Shown here one piece after another: positions 22,746 to 34,640 of a stretch of 64,000 bases of DNA. The first letter of the stretch is position 1. The number at the start of each line of letters is the position of its first letter. Origin of the DNA: Ligula intestinalis (lineage: Eukaryota; Platyhelminthes; Cestoda; Diphyllobothriidea; Diphyllobothriidae). Made by a program: the position numbers and the translations under genes. The notes under the pieces were generated by a model that made no database searches, was not told the DNA's origin, and was given only the letters and a program-made list of their open reading frames with translations. Location of the stretch: the NCBI GenBank assembly GCA_036362985.1, contig JAYGXS010000008.1:14674037-14738036 (forward strand). Reading direction: 5' to 3'.

Positions 22746-23859
22746 CAATTCCCATTGATAACTAATGTAGTACGGTAGTATACAATAAACAGTTAAGAAT
22801 AAACTATGTGCAAACCTCAACAGTGGACACACGTAGTCAATAACAGAGGAGTCGGCAAAATACGATGTCTGACTCTAGACAACGAAGCAAACCCTGCTCA
22901 GTAACGCCACACGTGTGTAGGGCGAAGTCAAACCCAGGAGAGCGTGTATCAGGGCGAGAGGCTGACAGCTGCTTTTGCATGATTGTGGAGCAAGTTCAAC
23001 TGTATGTGTAACTGGTGAGTTGCATTGCCTGAGGGGCTGTCGCGTATAGAAGCCCGTGCTGCGTTGGCCGAGGGGTGGCGTGTTCAAGTGGTTCTTTGGC
23101 AGCCGCGACTGTTTTGGACCATGGTGTACGCTGGAGTAGAAATCGCTCAAATGTCTTCAGGTCAGCCAGTTGCAAACAGCTGCTTGCTGAAGTAGCGGAC
23201 ATTGAACAAGGGACGAGGGTGGCCAGGATTGTTAGGGGAGGGGGAAGGAACACTCTCATGTAGGTCGCACACAATTTCATCGGAGGTCGACGTAGAGAAT
23301 TCCAAAAATGGTTCAGCCGAAGATAGCACAGACTTTTACGGTATTCTAAAAACAAAACGGTTAATTTCTGCCTCCTTGGCTGGTTGTTGCGCCGCGAGAC
23401 GATATCCTTGGGCAGGGAAGGAGGGGGTGATTGTCTCTAAACCCTGGATTCAAAAAGATGCACTCCTGCACCCCGGTCCCACGAGTGGGCCGCGGATGAC
23501 AGGTGATTGGAGTTTTTTAGGTGATTTTTTTCCAATGACAGCATTTGGCTATGTTGGGGTACTTCCTTTGTCATCCACGTACCGCCGCTAGGGGAACTTT
23601 AAAAAAACGCCCTACGAAAAGTCTGACAGTGGTGGTAACCATTAGTTTTGCGTAAACCGTGCCAACAGCAGCGTCTACGTTGTTCTGCCCACAAATTAAA
23701 TGCAGTTTAAAGTGCTGTTTACGCTATAGTCTATGTGTGTGTCAGTGTCCGCGGCATACGCGATGTTGGTTCAGCAGTCGTATGAGGTTGTGTTGACGAT
23801 TTACGCCGGCATTTGTTTACAGTAAACCGGAATTTTACCACATCCGCTCCGTCATCCCA

Positions 23860-24230
23860 CGGTGTCCTTGTCCAACGATGCGACAGGGTCAAGATGAGCT
23901 TGAAGAAAGAGGCCGGGGTGGGGTGGCTATCAAAACTAGAAGGTCCTTCTACGCGTGCCGCACACAAGCTGGTCACTTGTGTGTGTGCTTTGAAAGAAAA
24001 AAGCGCTGCTCAGCGTCAGTTACCTCTCATGGGATATGTGCCTGTCAGTGGCCGATCCAACGTAAAACTATCGATTGTTATTTGCCGCACAATATAATTG
24101 CAATTATGGCCCTGAAATCGGTCTTTTTAGGAAAACTGGTGGTAAGGATGACCTATAGGTTGCTTAACAGCACACGACAACGGAAACTGCTCGCAATACA
24201 TGTGGCCTTTCGTCAAACTCCATGACAGGT
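23860..24230 (+). mobile_element. Possible heavily decayed PLE endonuclease fragment
   Basis: In a 115-codon frame from about 23878 the order RRSFYACRTQ, CVCFERKKR, SVTSHGICACQ and RLLNSTRQRKLLAIHVAFR is reminiscent of the pre-GIY, GIY and tail blocks of PLE ORFs. The central YIG part is not recognisable. A weak call that needs a profile search. Confidence 0.22.
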
Positions 24231-24247
24231 TTAACGTTTTGGTTAAA

Positions 24248-24345
24248 GCCCGAGCTGGGGTAAGGGTCAGGATTACGTTAGGGTCTAAGGTTTGGCCTCA
24301 TGTTACCTGTAGGCTTTAGGTTTAGGGTAGAGCTAGGGCTCAGGT
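24248..24345 (+). repeat. Degenerate telomere-like tract (TTAGGG type)
   Basis: Irregular units GGTAAGGGTCAGG, GTTAGGGTCTAAGG, TTTAGGTTTAGGGTAGAG and TAGGGCTCAGGTTAAG occur in a row. They resemble decayed TTAGGG repeats, in the opposite orientation to those at 21176 and 48045. Confidence 0.45.
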
Positions 24346-25149
24346 TAAGTCTTCCTTTTTTATTCGCGAAAATTCCCATTGAAAATGTAACAAGGTAAAT
24401 GAGTGAGCATACATTTGCGTTCGATAAATTCTCTTCCGGCCTGTACATTTATGTCGTAATTGACTACATAAATTGCGCAGGTTGGTAGAAAAAAAGTAAA
24501 CCGGTTATCAGCGGCGCTATATGTGACTGGTGCCTGAGCCTACACTCAAGCTTGTCACCACCCCCTTCCCTCCAGTCGGCTATCGTTGTGAAAGCGCAAT
24601 CCTATTGACATTTGCCATGCCCTGATCTGGCCCCGTGTTAGTTCAGTGCATCTACCACGCGGCCCATTTAGGGGGCACTCCAAAAGGCATCACTGATGAC
24701 CGAACCTGACGCAACCAAAAAGGTGCAATCTCCTCCGAGTCATTGTTTAACACATTACTGCATTTTTCGATTGAACAACCGTACTGATCACGGTGCATCC
24801 AATGTGTGTTAAGTCCACAACTCAGATGGGAATGCTGGAGGCAGCAATCCAGATGTGCCCACCGGCAACACAACAGGAAGAGTGGAATAGTTGTCATGCG
24901 CATCGGCAGGCCAATAAGCGCCAAGACAACACAACTCTGTGCACTTCCTGTCGTGACCGAAGCAGACTTTCTTTTTTGGAAAGCAAGGCCAAGATAGCCG
25001 AATTATCATCTATCCTGAGTTTAGCTCTATTATCAGCTAGGGGCGTTAGGACGACCAAGTGCCCGCTCCCGTCTGGTCCTCATCGGTAGCACTTCTTCCC
25101 CCTAGAAAACGCCTAAAAGCACCAGCAAAGAATATTCCCGCTGGCTTTT

Positions 25150-26490
25150 AAGAGGAAAATGTGCAAGTTACTGACCGATCTCGTAAAAAATGGTCGCAGA
25201 AGTTCTGACACGCACTCGGTAAAACATGACTTCTTAGGCAGTATGCACTTTTTATATTGATTAACAGAAGCCTTATAAATTTAAATATATTTTTGTAGAA
25301 AACATGCTCAAAATATGGTTTTATGTTCTCATGTGCCAACAGATCCCTTCGTCTTAAATATTGTAGTCGAAATTCTTAATTATGCGACGTTTTAAGATCA
25401 TACAAAATCCATTCAAAGCGTATCGTCGTTGTTAGCTTATTAATATCTACTATAAAGTTTATGGAAAAGTCAGCAGACACTTCAAACCTGTATGAACCTT
25501 ATATGCTATCTTCGTTATTGCATACGCGAAAGCTTGTAGGCAGAAAATCCTAAGCACAAATGTTACGGCATATCACACTCAAAATTATTTAGGAAGAAGA
25601 CTGTTTTCTATAAAAAAAACTTAAACCTTCCTTTCCTTTGAGTTGAACATTTTGCAAAGGCAACATAATTTGCTTCCAAATAAGCAGAATAAAACAATAT
25701 TTTAAGCATGTTTTCTACAAAAATGCACGCGTCGGTAGCACTTAGCAAACGGCCAAATCGCCAGCAGATATAATTTCCGTTGGCTTGCAAGATAAAAGGG
25801 TGTTGCAGTTGGTGACCAATGTGATGAAATGGCAACCGAAGTTCTGCCACGCGTCTTTGCTTTGGAAGAATCACCTATGTGCGGCTGAATCCCATAGCGC
25901 AGAAATACGTCCGACCGTCAACTTTTGAAAAAGCTTCTTTTCGGCTGCCAGAAAAACGCACTCCTGAAGAAAATACTACTCAAGTAGTATGCATTTTTTC
26001 TATGGATTAACGGTAAAACTATATATTAAAATATTTTTGTAGAATAAATACTCAGAAATATACTTTTATGTACTCGTGTGTTAGTAGATCACGTCGACTA
26101 CCATTTATCTACGCGAGCAAAGGTTTTCTTTCGGTTTTAAGGCGGTTCTAGTCATGAGGCGTTTTAAGACCGAAAAAAATCCATTTAAGTCACATCCTCT
26201 CTGTTCGTTTGCCAATGCCCTCCATGAAGTGTGCGTTATAGTCCATATCTGCTGCAAAATGGTATGAACATTACTGAGTATCTTCCCAATAGCATATGCG
26301 AAGGTTTTAAGCTTACATACCGAATGCAACTGCAACAGCATATCGCACTCACAATTATTTGGAAATAAGACAATTTTTAAATAACCAAAACACACCTCAC
26401 CTTTGAATAGAAGATTTTGAAAAGGAACAGTGATTTGCTTCCAAGTAAGAACATGACAGAATATATTCTTAAAAAAATGCATTTCAATTT
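25150..26490 (+). repeat. Diverged tandem duplication of an AT-rich unit of about 0.75-0.77 kb
   Basis: Blocks recur in order at an offset of roughly 745-775 bp: GGCAGTATGCACTTTTTATA (25237) and GTAGTATGCATTTTTTCTAT (25983); GCGACGTTTTAAGATC (25384) and AGGCGTTTTAAGACCG (26157); GCATATCACACTCAAAATTA (25568) and GCATATCGCACTCACAATTA (26338); TTTGCTTCCAA (25668 and 26430). There is no coding potential. The unit may be an unknown transposon that duplicated in place or two adjacent insertions. Confidence 0.7.
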
Positions 26491-27589
26491 ATAAAGGCAT
26501 CGAAAATCATTTTAAAAAATAGACTACTTAAGAAGTCATCCTTGATAGGGCGTTTTTCGCAGGCAGGCGAAGAGACGCTTAGTTACAAGGTGGTATACCG
26601 GCCTACCTGTAATTTTGTAGGATCGTGACACTAATCCATTTTACAAGCCAATTTAAGTAATATTTTCATGATCACAAGGGCATTTCAGAAGTTAAGTGGT
26701 CATTTGATAAAATTGGTGTCCAGGTAACTCGGATTTTAATCTCTTTTGGCCATCTCGTCCAAGGATAATGACACGGCTAACGACGACAACCAGCACGTCA
26801 GGGACTGTCATTTCGCCCTTCTCTCCCCCCCCCCCCCTAGCTCGAGATAACTGATAATTTAGACAACTACGTGTTTTTGACGCTCTGAGTGTGTTTACAC
26901 AGGACACAGGGTCTCTAATAAAAACATACAGTTCAGCTGGCCTACCGCATGCGGTGTTTATCAAAACTCTCACAGATTTACGTCAGGATAAGATGCCATA
27001 AAAATCCGATCTGAAAGACACATGCGACATAAGCTGTCTGCTTTACCGTGTGCATTTTTGCGAGTACAGCTATCATATCATAACTGAAACATCCGGTTAT
27101 GCTTCACGACAGTAAGTATTGCAACCCCACTTAACTAATTATTCATAGTCGAAAAAGCGTTTAGGAGTTTCGGTTATTATTTAATGAGTTACACAGGCTA
27201 CTAGACCTCAAATAGTTTTTCATGAACTGTACCTGCTTTGAGAGAAATAGTTTAAGCCATAATTGATGTCATATAAGGCGGAAATAAATACTCAAAACGT
27301 GTGGAGCAGTGGATGGTTCAAGCAGTTAAAAAGTAAACTATGTTCGGTAGGTGTAGGTTATGGGTATCCTCACAGAATCGTAAAACCCTAAAAAATCTGT
27401 AATACGCAAACTAGAGTGATGTATAACGTATTTATTTTGCATGTAGCGATAGCAAATAAAAAAAGCTATTTAGTCTACTCTAGATGATCCGTTCTAACTA
27501 TTTAAAAGCAAGTTATATGAAACTCTCTGCAAAGTAGATATGTATATACTTAGATACAACGGACAAGTGGTATAAATAAAACTACTTTT

Positions 27590-27700
27590 TGATTAAGTTG
27601 GTTTGGCAGATTTGCTTAATTTGAGTTGACCCAAGTGTGAAAAACTAGGCGTTTGGCGGGTCAACTCAAATTAAGCAAATCTGCCAAACCAACTTAATCA
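27590..27700. repeat. Perfect 43-bp inverted repeat within SINE-B sequence
   Basis: Positions 27590-27632 are the exact reverse complement of 27658-27700, separated by 25 bp. The spacer (AAGTGTGAAAAACTAGGCGT and flanking bases) is the complement of the SINE-B junction found again at 27940-27958. Two SINE-B bodies therefore meet head to head. Arms without mismatches suggest recent formation or gene conversion. Confidence 0.8.
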
Positions 27701-27858
27701 TTAAGTCAGCCTAGTAGTCATTCTGGTGGATTCTAGATGATTGCTTAGGAAATCCTGCTTGGGCAGTCAACTTGCTCCCATATTGGTGGATTCCATATGA
27801 GCGAAAAGTTGAGCGGGTAATATCGATCCAAGTGTGATTAAACTCATGGCGTGAAGCG

Positions 27859-27940
27859 GGCGTTTGTAGCTTAGCGGTAGAGCATTAGCCTCCGGTAAAG
27901 GCTTTCTCTGATGCGCGGGTTCAAATCCCGCCAAACGCCT
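27859..27940 (+). tRNA. tRNA-like unit (SINE-B head or tRNA pseudogene)
   Basis: A 7-bp acceptor stem pairs perfectly (GGCGTTT at 27859-27865 with AAACGCC at 27933-27939). A box (TAGCTTAGCGG) and B box (GGTTCAAATCC) are good, and the T arm GCGGG/CCCGC is intact. The anticodon arm is abnormal: the best stem is AGCCT/AGGCT around CCGGTAA, two bases displaced, with C instead of U at position 33 and an overlong variable region. It is followed directly by the SINE-B body (TTTTTCACACTTGGGTCAAC). It is therefore better read as the tRNA-derived head of a SINE than a working tRNA gene. Confidence 0.5.
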
Positions 27941-28133
27941 AGAGTTTTTCACACTTGGGTCAACTCAAAACTACTTTTTGCTGGTTGTAACGTTTGGTTC
28001 CTGTTAGGATGTTTTGCAATGGATCTACTACGTGGCGGACAGTCACAAATTTGTAGGGTCTAAAAATTGGTTATACTTGGAGCACTACAATCATCAGATC
28101 GAATCCCAGGTTGTAGATAAAAGGTAGAAATCA

Positions 28134-28490
28134 CTAGAATGACGGCTTTATTGTGCACAAAACCCTATGTTGCTGTCTCAGGTAGTGTGTGTGTCGTAGC
28201 CCACTGTTGGAGCAGGAGTCTCCGCCGGAATCCAAACTGATAGTAGTTGGAAGACGGTGAAAAGACGAGACCTCGACCGGCTTGAGCCAAAGGTCCGTGG
28301 GGGTGATTTGGTTGCCTAGCCGGGAACTGCAGGCCAACAGATACTGCCAGTCATGCGGAGGAACGCCACAGTCGGGACAGCAGTCGGTTAGGGACGGGTC
28401 GAGCCGGTGTTGGTACTGGCGAAAGACCACTGAGTAGCCACTGCGTAGTTGAGCCAAAGCACTGCGAGGGACCCTCGGAAGTTGTTGTTC
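28134..28490 (-). mobile_element. Non-LTR retrotransposon, C-terminal end of ORF2
   Basis: The minus strand encodes RVPRSALAQLRSG followed by YQHRLDPSLTDCCPDCG, then PPHDWQYLLACSSR and PTDLWLKPVEVSSF. The pattern LAQLRSG...CPxCG...H...C...PTDLW is typical of the post-RT C-terminus of Jockey/CR1-like LINEs in flatworms. It ends with the 3' block GGGTTTTGTGCACAATAAAG, also seen at about 4885. A frame change near 28460 and the missing RT show a 5'-truncated, dead copy. Confidence 0.75.
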
Positions 28491-29224
28491 TGTGACCGCA
28501 ATCGGAGTCAGTAGTGGCCACTGGCAAAGCCTGGGCTGGTGTTGACTGCGTCCAGTCGTGCCTGAAAGGGCCTGTGAGTGTGTGGCTGTCTGTGTGGAAG
28601 AGCGATGTCAGTTACTTATGAGTGATCGTGCGGAAAACTCAAGTGATGTACGAAAAGACGATGATTGGTTTTAACACCGCTCCCGTAAATCATCACCCTG
28701 GGGTTAAGGTTTAGTTTGATGAAAACCCTTAGCCTATTTTTACCATATTTCCAACCAGACAGAGTAGGCGCAGTATCACCCGACCTGGTGACACTCAAAG
28801 GGATTTTTGCCTGCATTCAACTATTCTCTCATCTGCCACCCTCACGAGTGTTTGGTGTATTTTATCTGCCACATGCAGCGTCAAGCGAAGTTACCATCAG
28901 AAAGCGCTGTGGAAGACGCACAGCTGCATTAGCTGGCAGTAAATTTTCCCGAGTAGGTATTTTTTGCAAGCGCATGTATCTTGTCACAACTCCATAAAAA
29001 TGACCTCTGAAGTAGCTCGTGAGGGATGCAAAAAAAGATTGCACAGCAGAAAACCGACTGAGCTTTATAGGCACATCGTGGTGGCGATGGAGATTTCGTG
29101 TCATAAGGTCCATGGAGTCTATCTAAGGATTTTAAAAACGCAGCATGTAGCATCGGTTCAAGAGACAATGTCATACTTTTTCTGTCCATTCGGCGGCAGT
29201 GTCGCCCTGACGCAGGCGAATATT

Positions 29225-29400
29225 CACAGCACTAGAAGGTTTTGGCAGATTTGAATCATTTATTTGACCTAGCTATAAAACACGCGGTGGTGAACTCGAT
29301 GGGATTCGAACCCACTCCAGCAAGGAAAAGACTAGTACAAACAAATTCAAGCCAGTTGAGCTACGGCGCCCCTTACATTTTGTGGTTGTCATCTGGGAAT
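29225..29400 (-). repeat. SINE family B copy
   Basis: On the minus strand the head reads GGGGCGCCGTAGCTCAACTG (A box), then GTGGGTTCGAATCCCATCGAG (split by 4 bp at the B box), followed by the body to AAATCTGCC at 29250. The B box GGTTCGAATCC is perfect. It is the clearest head of family B in the window. Confidence 0.65.
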
Positions 29401-29539
29401 CCTGCTTGAGCAGTCAGCTTGCTGTATCTAAATTGGTGGATTACATGCATTGCGGGAGGAGTCCTTAATCTTATCTCACTTGGGTCGACTTACCCGTCTT
29501 ACCTACTGCGACATATAGAATTCATCAATTTCCACTGTG

Positions 29540-29745
29540 ATGAATTTCACGGCTCGGTTTTGGAGCCTCGTAGCCCGCGTGATTAGAGCATTTTCTTTAC
29601 TGAGCCCTTACCGTGGCTGCCTTGGTTTCGAATCTCACTGCGGCCACCAAATACTTCACAATTGGGTCAAAAGTATTATTCAAGTCTATGCAGACCTGCA
29701 TTTAGTCATTCAACCTGATAGTCATCTGGTGGAATCGAAATTGGG
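29540..29745 (+). repeat. SINE family B copy
   Basis: A tRNA-like head (CTCGTAGCCCGCGTGATTAG and B-box-like GGTTTCGAATCTC) is followed by CTTCACAATTGGGTCAAAAG and TATTATTCAAG. The tail CCTGATAGTCATCTGGTGGA resembles 27705-27735 (CCTAGTAGTCATTCTGGTGG), which defines the family B 3' body. Confidence 0.6.
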
Positions 29746-29794
29746 CTCATTCCCGACTTTTTGACCTTGAGGAGCCTAATGGCAGCTGACAGGG

Positions 29795-29985
29795 TACTGT
29801 AAGCAGACTGAAATTACCGAAAAAGACATCGGGGTAACCTCAATGACCATTTCTGGGTTGTAAGCCGTCATCAGCCAATCATACTTACCCCCCAGGTGTT
29901 GCGGCAGGCGAGGCTCGAACCCGTGACCGGTTTGTCAAATGTCTAGCGCTCTCACTTATGGGGCCGCGTTCTTGTTGGCTTGCCG
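29795..29985 (-). repeat. SINE family A copy
   Basis: In + orientation the body reads ATGACCATTTCTGGGTTGTA, then GCCGTCATCAGCCAATCATA, then the complement of the B box (GGCTCGAACCC) near 29912. The order is the complement of the + copies at 34190 and 53345. Confidence 0.6.
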
Positions 29986-32049
29986 GAATATCAATCTCGG
30001 GGGATGCACTTTCACCGCGATCTTTCTCACTCGCCAGCCCCGCCAGAGGCCACACAGTGGCTAGCATTATAGCGAGATGGCGCAGGTGAATAGAATAAGC
30101 GTCAGAACATAACGTTGCGGATCGCTAAAGATCGGATGCCGAAAGATTGCGGCGGATTCTTTCTGCGTGGGTGGGACGAAATTCAAATCGATGATCTATG
30201 AAAGTCAGTCAAGAAAGCACGAGGAAACGACAGCGCCTATACCCGCCATTACTTTGCATACGTCCACTGGGTACAGCGTTATGACAGGCTTGGTTTTTCT
30301 TTAAATAGAAGCTGGAGAGTCGTCTGAAAACGTCCCCTACCAGTTGTAACTTAGTCTATCGCGCCCAAATCACAGAAAATAAGGTTGTCTAACTCCAGGT
30401 TGCCATGGACACGGGGTAACTGTTCCTTGGGGGGAAAAATGTATCGCACCACTGGCGTCGTCTGTCATCACCTAGGGACAATGCAACCAGTTGGATTGTG
30501 CCTCAACAAGTGTGCTGATTTTAAATCCGCGCGCAGACCTTACCGTAGGGGGTTTGTTTATAAATTCTGACCATTGGTAGGCAGTGCTGCTGCGTTGAGT
30601 TAGGGTACACCTTACCAAAAACGCTTTAGTCTATGAGAAATACATAGAAGGGTTCGGAGATAGACTCAGATTCATCGTTGAAAGAAGATCGACTAGTTGA
30701 CTAAATGCGACCATGTTTAGACATCGTTTTTATTCTTCCAAAGGTTCAGTCGGTAACCCTCGAGGCGATCGCATAGCACTCTTGCAGGATAAATGCAAGG
30801 GGTTCTGAGAGGAGGGGATCTCAGAAGAGCGAAAGTCTAGAGGATGCTAAACCCTCGGAGACGTCTTCCGCACACAGACTTTATTCAACAGAGAGTGCGT
30901 CAGCGAGGCCCACCAATCATAGTTGACTGCTTTGTCTGAATTTCGATCGGTTTATATATGTTGCCCTTATCGGCAAAAGTGACGCAACCGCCCTCCTAAA
31001 CAACATCGAGCACGATGGCTTGCCTACCCTACGCGTTCAAAGCCCTACATAAAAGAAATTGGGAAATAAGCCGAATCGACTGGGCCTCATTTCGCCCCCT
31101 GACTCTGGGTTAATTGTGCTCAGTTTATGGTCCCCTAACGGCGCAAAAAGCGGATTTGCTTTTAATTATTCCGAGAGAACAATAACCACACCGTGCCCAC
31201 CAGGAGAGTCGTGTTGGCAACTGTGATACAGGGTGAGGTACCAATCGCCTCCTGGGATTTTTATTTCGCGGGCGCTTGAGTCGGGCATTCAGAGTTTGGA
31301 GAGGCAGTAAACATGTGCGTGGTATTGAGGATGAAGACTCCGTACCGCCAGACTTTGGGTACCGGGTTCCAGAAGTGTTCGCACATTCCAGCACCCTGTT
31401 CCCTGTTGAGTAGTTCACCTCACATACTATTCGCCCGCACCACTGAACAAGCTTTGTGTAGGGCCTCGCTTCCCGCGGACACCGTAGCTTGGATCGTAGT
31501 ACAGTAAGTAGGCATGCTCATGCGGGATCGTAGGGATTTGAAACACAGGCGGGTCCCTAACAGCCGCTCAGATTGTTTGCTATGCATTTTTCCTCTAGAA
31601 GTTTGGCTCAAGAACTTAACCACAAAGCAGTGGTGGTAAGCAAACCTATTTAATGGCCGTTCACGGTCGCCATGTCGTAGTACCGTCGGGGAATTTGGGG
31701 CCTTTTGTAAGGCAGTCGGTGCGCCAGACGTCAGCCCTCGTATAATTGTCGCTGCTGGTCCAAGAATTCTTATTCGCTAGACCCAAGAGCCTGCTTATTT
31801 CGCATCTAACCTGCGCTGAATGCCCTTCCACTATCCGCCACCCGTAGACGTGCAAGGTAGCCAGCAGCTAGGCTAACTGCCTTATTATGGCCCGCGCCTG
31901 CTACTTATAATTGACACGAAATGTGGGCCTGTCCGGGTTTTGTTCCCAAACGTAACACGGGAAGGGAGTAGACAATTGACAACAAAGAGATCTGTAGTAA
32001 CAATCAGCAAATAATCCTTACAACAAGACTGTATACCTTTATTGTTCCG

Positions 32050-32670
32050 CTTGATGAGTAAGTGTCAGAGACATGAACCAATCAGGTCTGACGAGAGATC
32101 GATAGCCACGGCTCACTCACGCAGATGCCTTTCTGTGCGACGACTTATCGTAGTAATGGAGGCAATTCCAGAACTACTACAGTCGGAAAATTTGCGTAAT
32201 CTTGCGCAAATTCCCGTAGGCAAGTATAAACCATAGAGTTAGGGATCCGGTTGAGGTTAGATGTACGCTTAGGACTACGCCATCGATTGATGTGAGAGCT
32301 AGTCTGTCACATACTACTGAGAATTATCCAAGTGCAGCCACTAGAGGTCACTCGGAGTATGTGCCTGTTCTTTTGACACCACTTATGATAACTTGTAGTT
32401 AACAAAAAGCGTGGGCTTGCTCGACTGTTATTGCCAAAGCCAGTACGGAAGAGGACGCGAAAAAAATCGACCACGAGCTGAACTATATTGCATAAATGGC
32501 AAGTTCCTCTCACAAAAAGGCTGCTTAAATTTATTAGCGCGCTTAATGAGAATGTGTAGGAGATATGCACTAATCAGAAGTGATGAGAGCTCAATAGCGA
32601 CGGCCCAAGTGCATTCTTTCGTGGCAGATCACGCAGACGCCTTTCTGTGCTATGGCTCATTGTGGGAATG
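32050..32670 (+). repeat. Repeat family F, two copies about 490 bp apart
   Basis: The block at 32055-32140 (CAATCAGGTCTGACGAGAG, GATAGCCACGGC, CACGCAGATGCCTTTCTGTG) recurs at 32560-32650 (TAATCAGAAGTGATGAGAG, AATAGCGACGGC, CACGCAGACGCCTTTCTGTG). The intervening sequence is unrelated. Type unknown, with no coding potential. Confidence 0.55.
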
Positions 32671-33019
32671 ATGTCATACCTGTTCGACTATCCGCTACCT
32701 GGGGACGCGCTTTCGTTTTCAATCTTTCAACGTCTCTAGACAGACGACCAAAGGTCCTCACCAGTAGGTCGTCCTACGGCAACCCTGCAACCCTCGCGCT
32801 CCATTTCATGGAGTACGTGGTCGTTGATCTGTCAGTGTGGTGATCGAGAATGTTCCCTGTCGCGTGGTGTTAGCCAATTTAATTACTGGGCGGCGCTCCG
32901 TCATGGGCGGCAGTCGCGCAGTCACCAGAGCAGAACAGAAGTGCCGGTAAAGAAAACCGACACGGCTGTAGTCTTAGCAAAGAGTTCAACTACCGCAACC
33001 GTGTTCTGCTTTCAATAAG

Positions 33020-33130
33020 GCCAGACCTGAGGTTGGGTCTGGCTGGCTGGCTGATGATGATGATAATGATGACGGTTACTATGCCAAAACTTGCCATTTC
33101 GGTCTCCCGTGTCCCTATCATACAGAGGCT
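33020..33130 (+). repeat. SINE family A body fragment
   Basis: GGGTCTGGCTGGCTGGCTGA, a short GAT expansion, then ACTATGCCAAAACTTGCCAT and TTCGGTCTCCCGTGTCC match the family A body. The tRNA-like head is missing. Confidence 0.5.
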
Positions 33131-34189
33131 CATTTTATACCATCCGTGTTTGAACTATCGGCCCTCGCTTCCAATTCTCTCTCTCTCTGGCTGTATCCCA
33201 ATGCCTGCGTTATCCGCTGTGCATTACATCGACAATTTTATGATCCTTTCCAGCCGGATGGCGACTAGAACGTTGCCTGTGATGGCCGACCTTTTGCGTC
33301 AGTTGATTTTTAATGCGTGCATGCATACGAACTGGATGTTTTTTTTTATTAGAATTGCTAATACTCCTACCCGTTGAGTTGCGTAATTTATTTGGCAATA
33401 GGAGCGCGTCTGTGTTTGATGCGTTTTTTTGTCGGTGTCTTACTGAGGTAAGAGACGCATTTGTAATCAAAGGCCTGTCTGCCAAACTCTAGAGGGGCTA
33501 TTAGGAAACATAGTTATCCATTCAGGAGCAGACAGTATGCAAATTAGACAGTCTTAAATGTCTCAGAGGAGGAGGAGTAGGTTTTCGTTTGACTTAATAG
33601 GCTGTTGAAAGGGGTCCATGTTTGGGAGAGAGAGGTCTAGGTTGACTTCGCACTAATTAGAGAGTATCTTGTGTGTCCAACTAGATTACCCACAGACATT
33701 TCACCATCATCACCAAACTTCCAAATTGAGCAAAACTATTCTGCTCACACTGAGGACACATTCTGGTGTCAACCTAGTTTCGCGTACAGGCTGCCCAAGG
33801 AAATTTATGTCATGGCAGCAGGGCTGACCACGAAATTATCTAACCTCATTGGCTTTTTTTCGCATCCGCACTCGTTGGTGGGTTTACCTGGCACCCGAAC
33901 CCGGCATTTGTTTTTTGCCCATCTAAATTTCTCATTCAGTACCGAACACTTCTGTCTGGGTAGGGCTGGCTGCCGTCAGCGGCGGCGGCGGCGGCAGCAG
34001 CAGCGACCAATAAACCAGCAATGGCCAGCCCAGTCTCAGTCTATACTCCTTATCCGTGTACTGTACTGATCGTTGTGCGCGAGTGTCACTAGCAAAGTGA
34101 GGAGCAACCAAAGCACAACAGGACACCGTAACCGAGCTTTGAGCCTCTATCTATCCATTGTGCATGTTCTCACTTGAAATCGGCAAGGC

Positions 34190-34640
34190 AACGAGCCGGT
34201 GGCGCAGTTGTGAGGCCTTTTGACTTCTAGTCAAGCAGTGCTGAATTCGAGCCTCGGGGCCGCCACCCCTGGGATCGGGTATGGCTGGCTAATTATGGCT
34301 ACTATGCCAGAAATGGCCATATTCCAGTTTCCTGCTTGTCCTTGTCGGTAATGCATTTCTTCGTATAATATGCTACCGGGGCTGGACCCCGAGCTCTAAG
34401 GCACAACGGGAAAAATGAGTCCTGTACCACGTCAGTGAACGCCCATGTACCATCTTCTATATTACGGTCATTACCGAAAAGGACAAGGGAGACTGAAATG
34501 CAGCCATTTCGGGCTTGTAAATCATCACACCCAACTGCAGAACGGACAACCCCTGAGTTTCGAATCCGCGGCTGCTGTGGAAATTCTAGGTTCGGCCTAG
34601 CGAATGAGTTGGTCCTTCTAGCATTATTAGTATTATTGAA
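34190..34640. repeat. Two SINE family A copies, tail to tail
   Basis: A near-complete + copy (34190-34445) has a head with TTCGAGCCTCGG near 34248, the body GGGTATGGCTGGCTAATTAT and GCCAGAAATGGCCAT, and the tail CTCTAAGGCACAACGGGAAA and GAGTCCTGTACC. It meets a minus copy (34450-34640) whose body reads CGGTCATTACCGAAAAGGAC and GACTGAAATGCAGCCATTTC in + orientation. The + copy is the most complete family A member in the window. Confidence 0.7.

Noticed and set aside
27859..27940. Functional tRNA gene
   Set aside because: The anticodon arm is displaced, position 33 is C and the variable region is too long; the unit is continuous with the SINE-B body.
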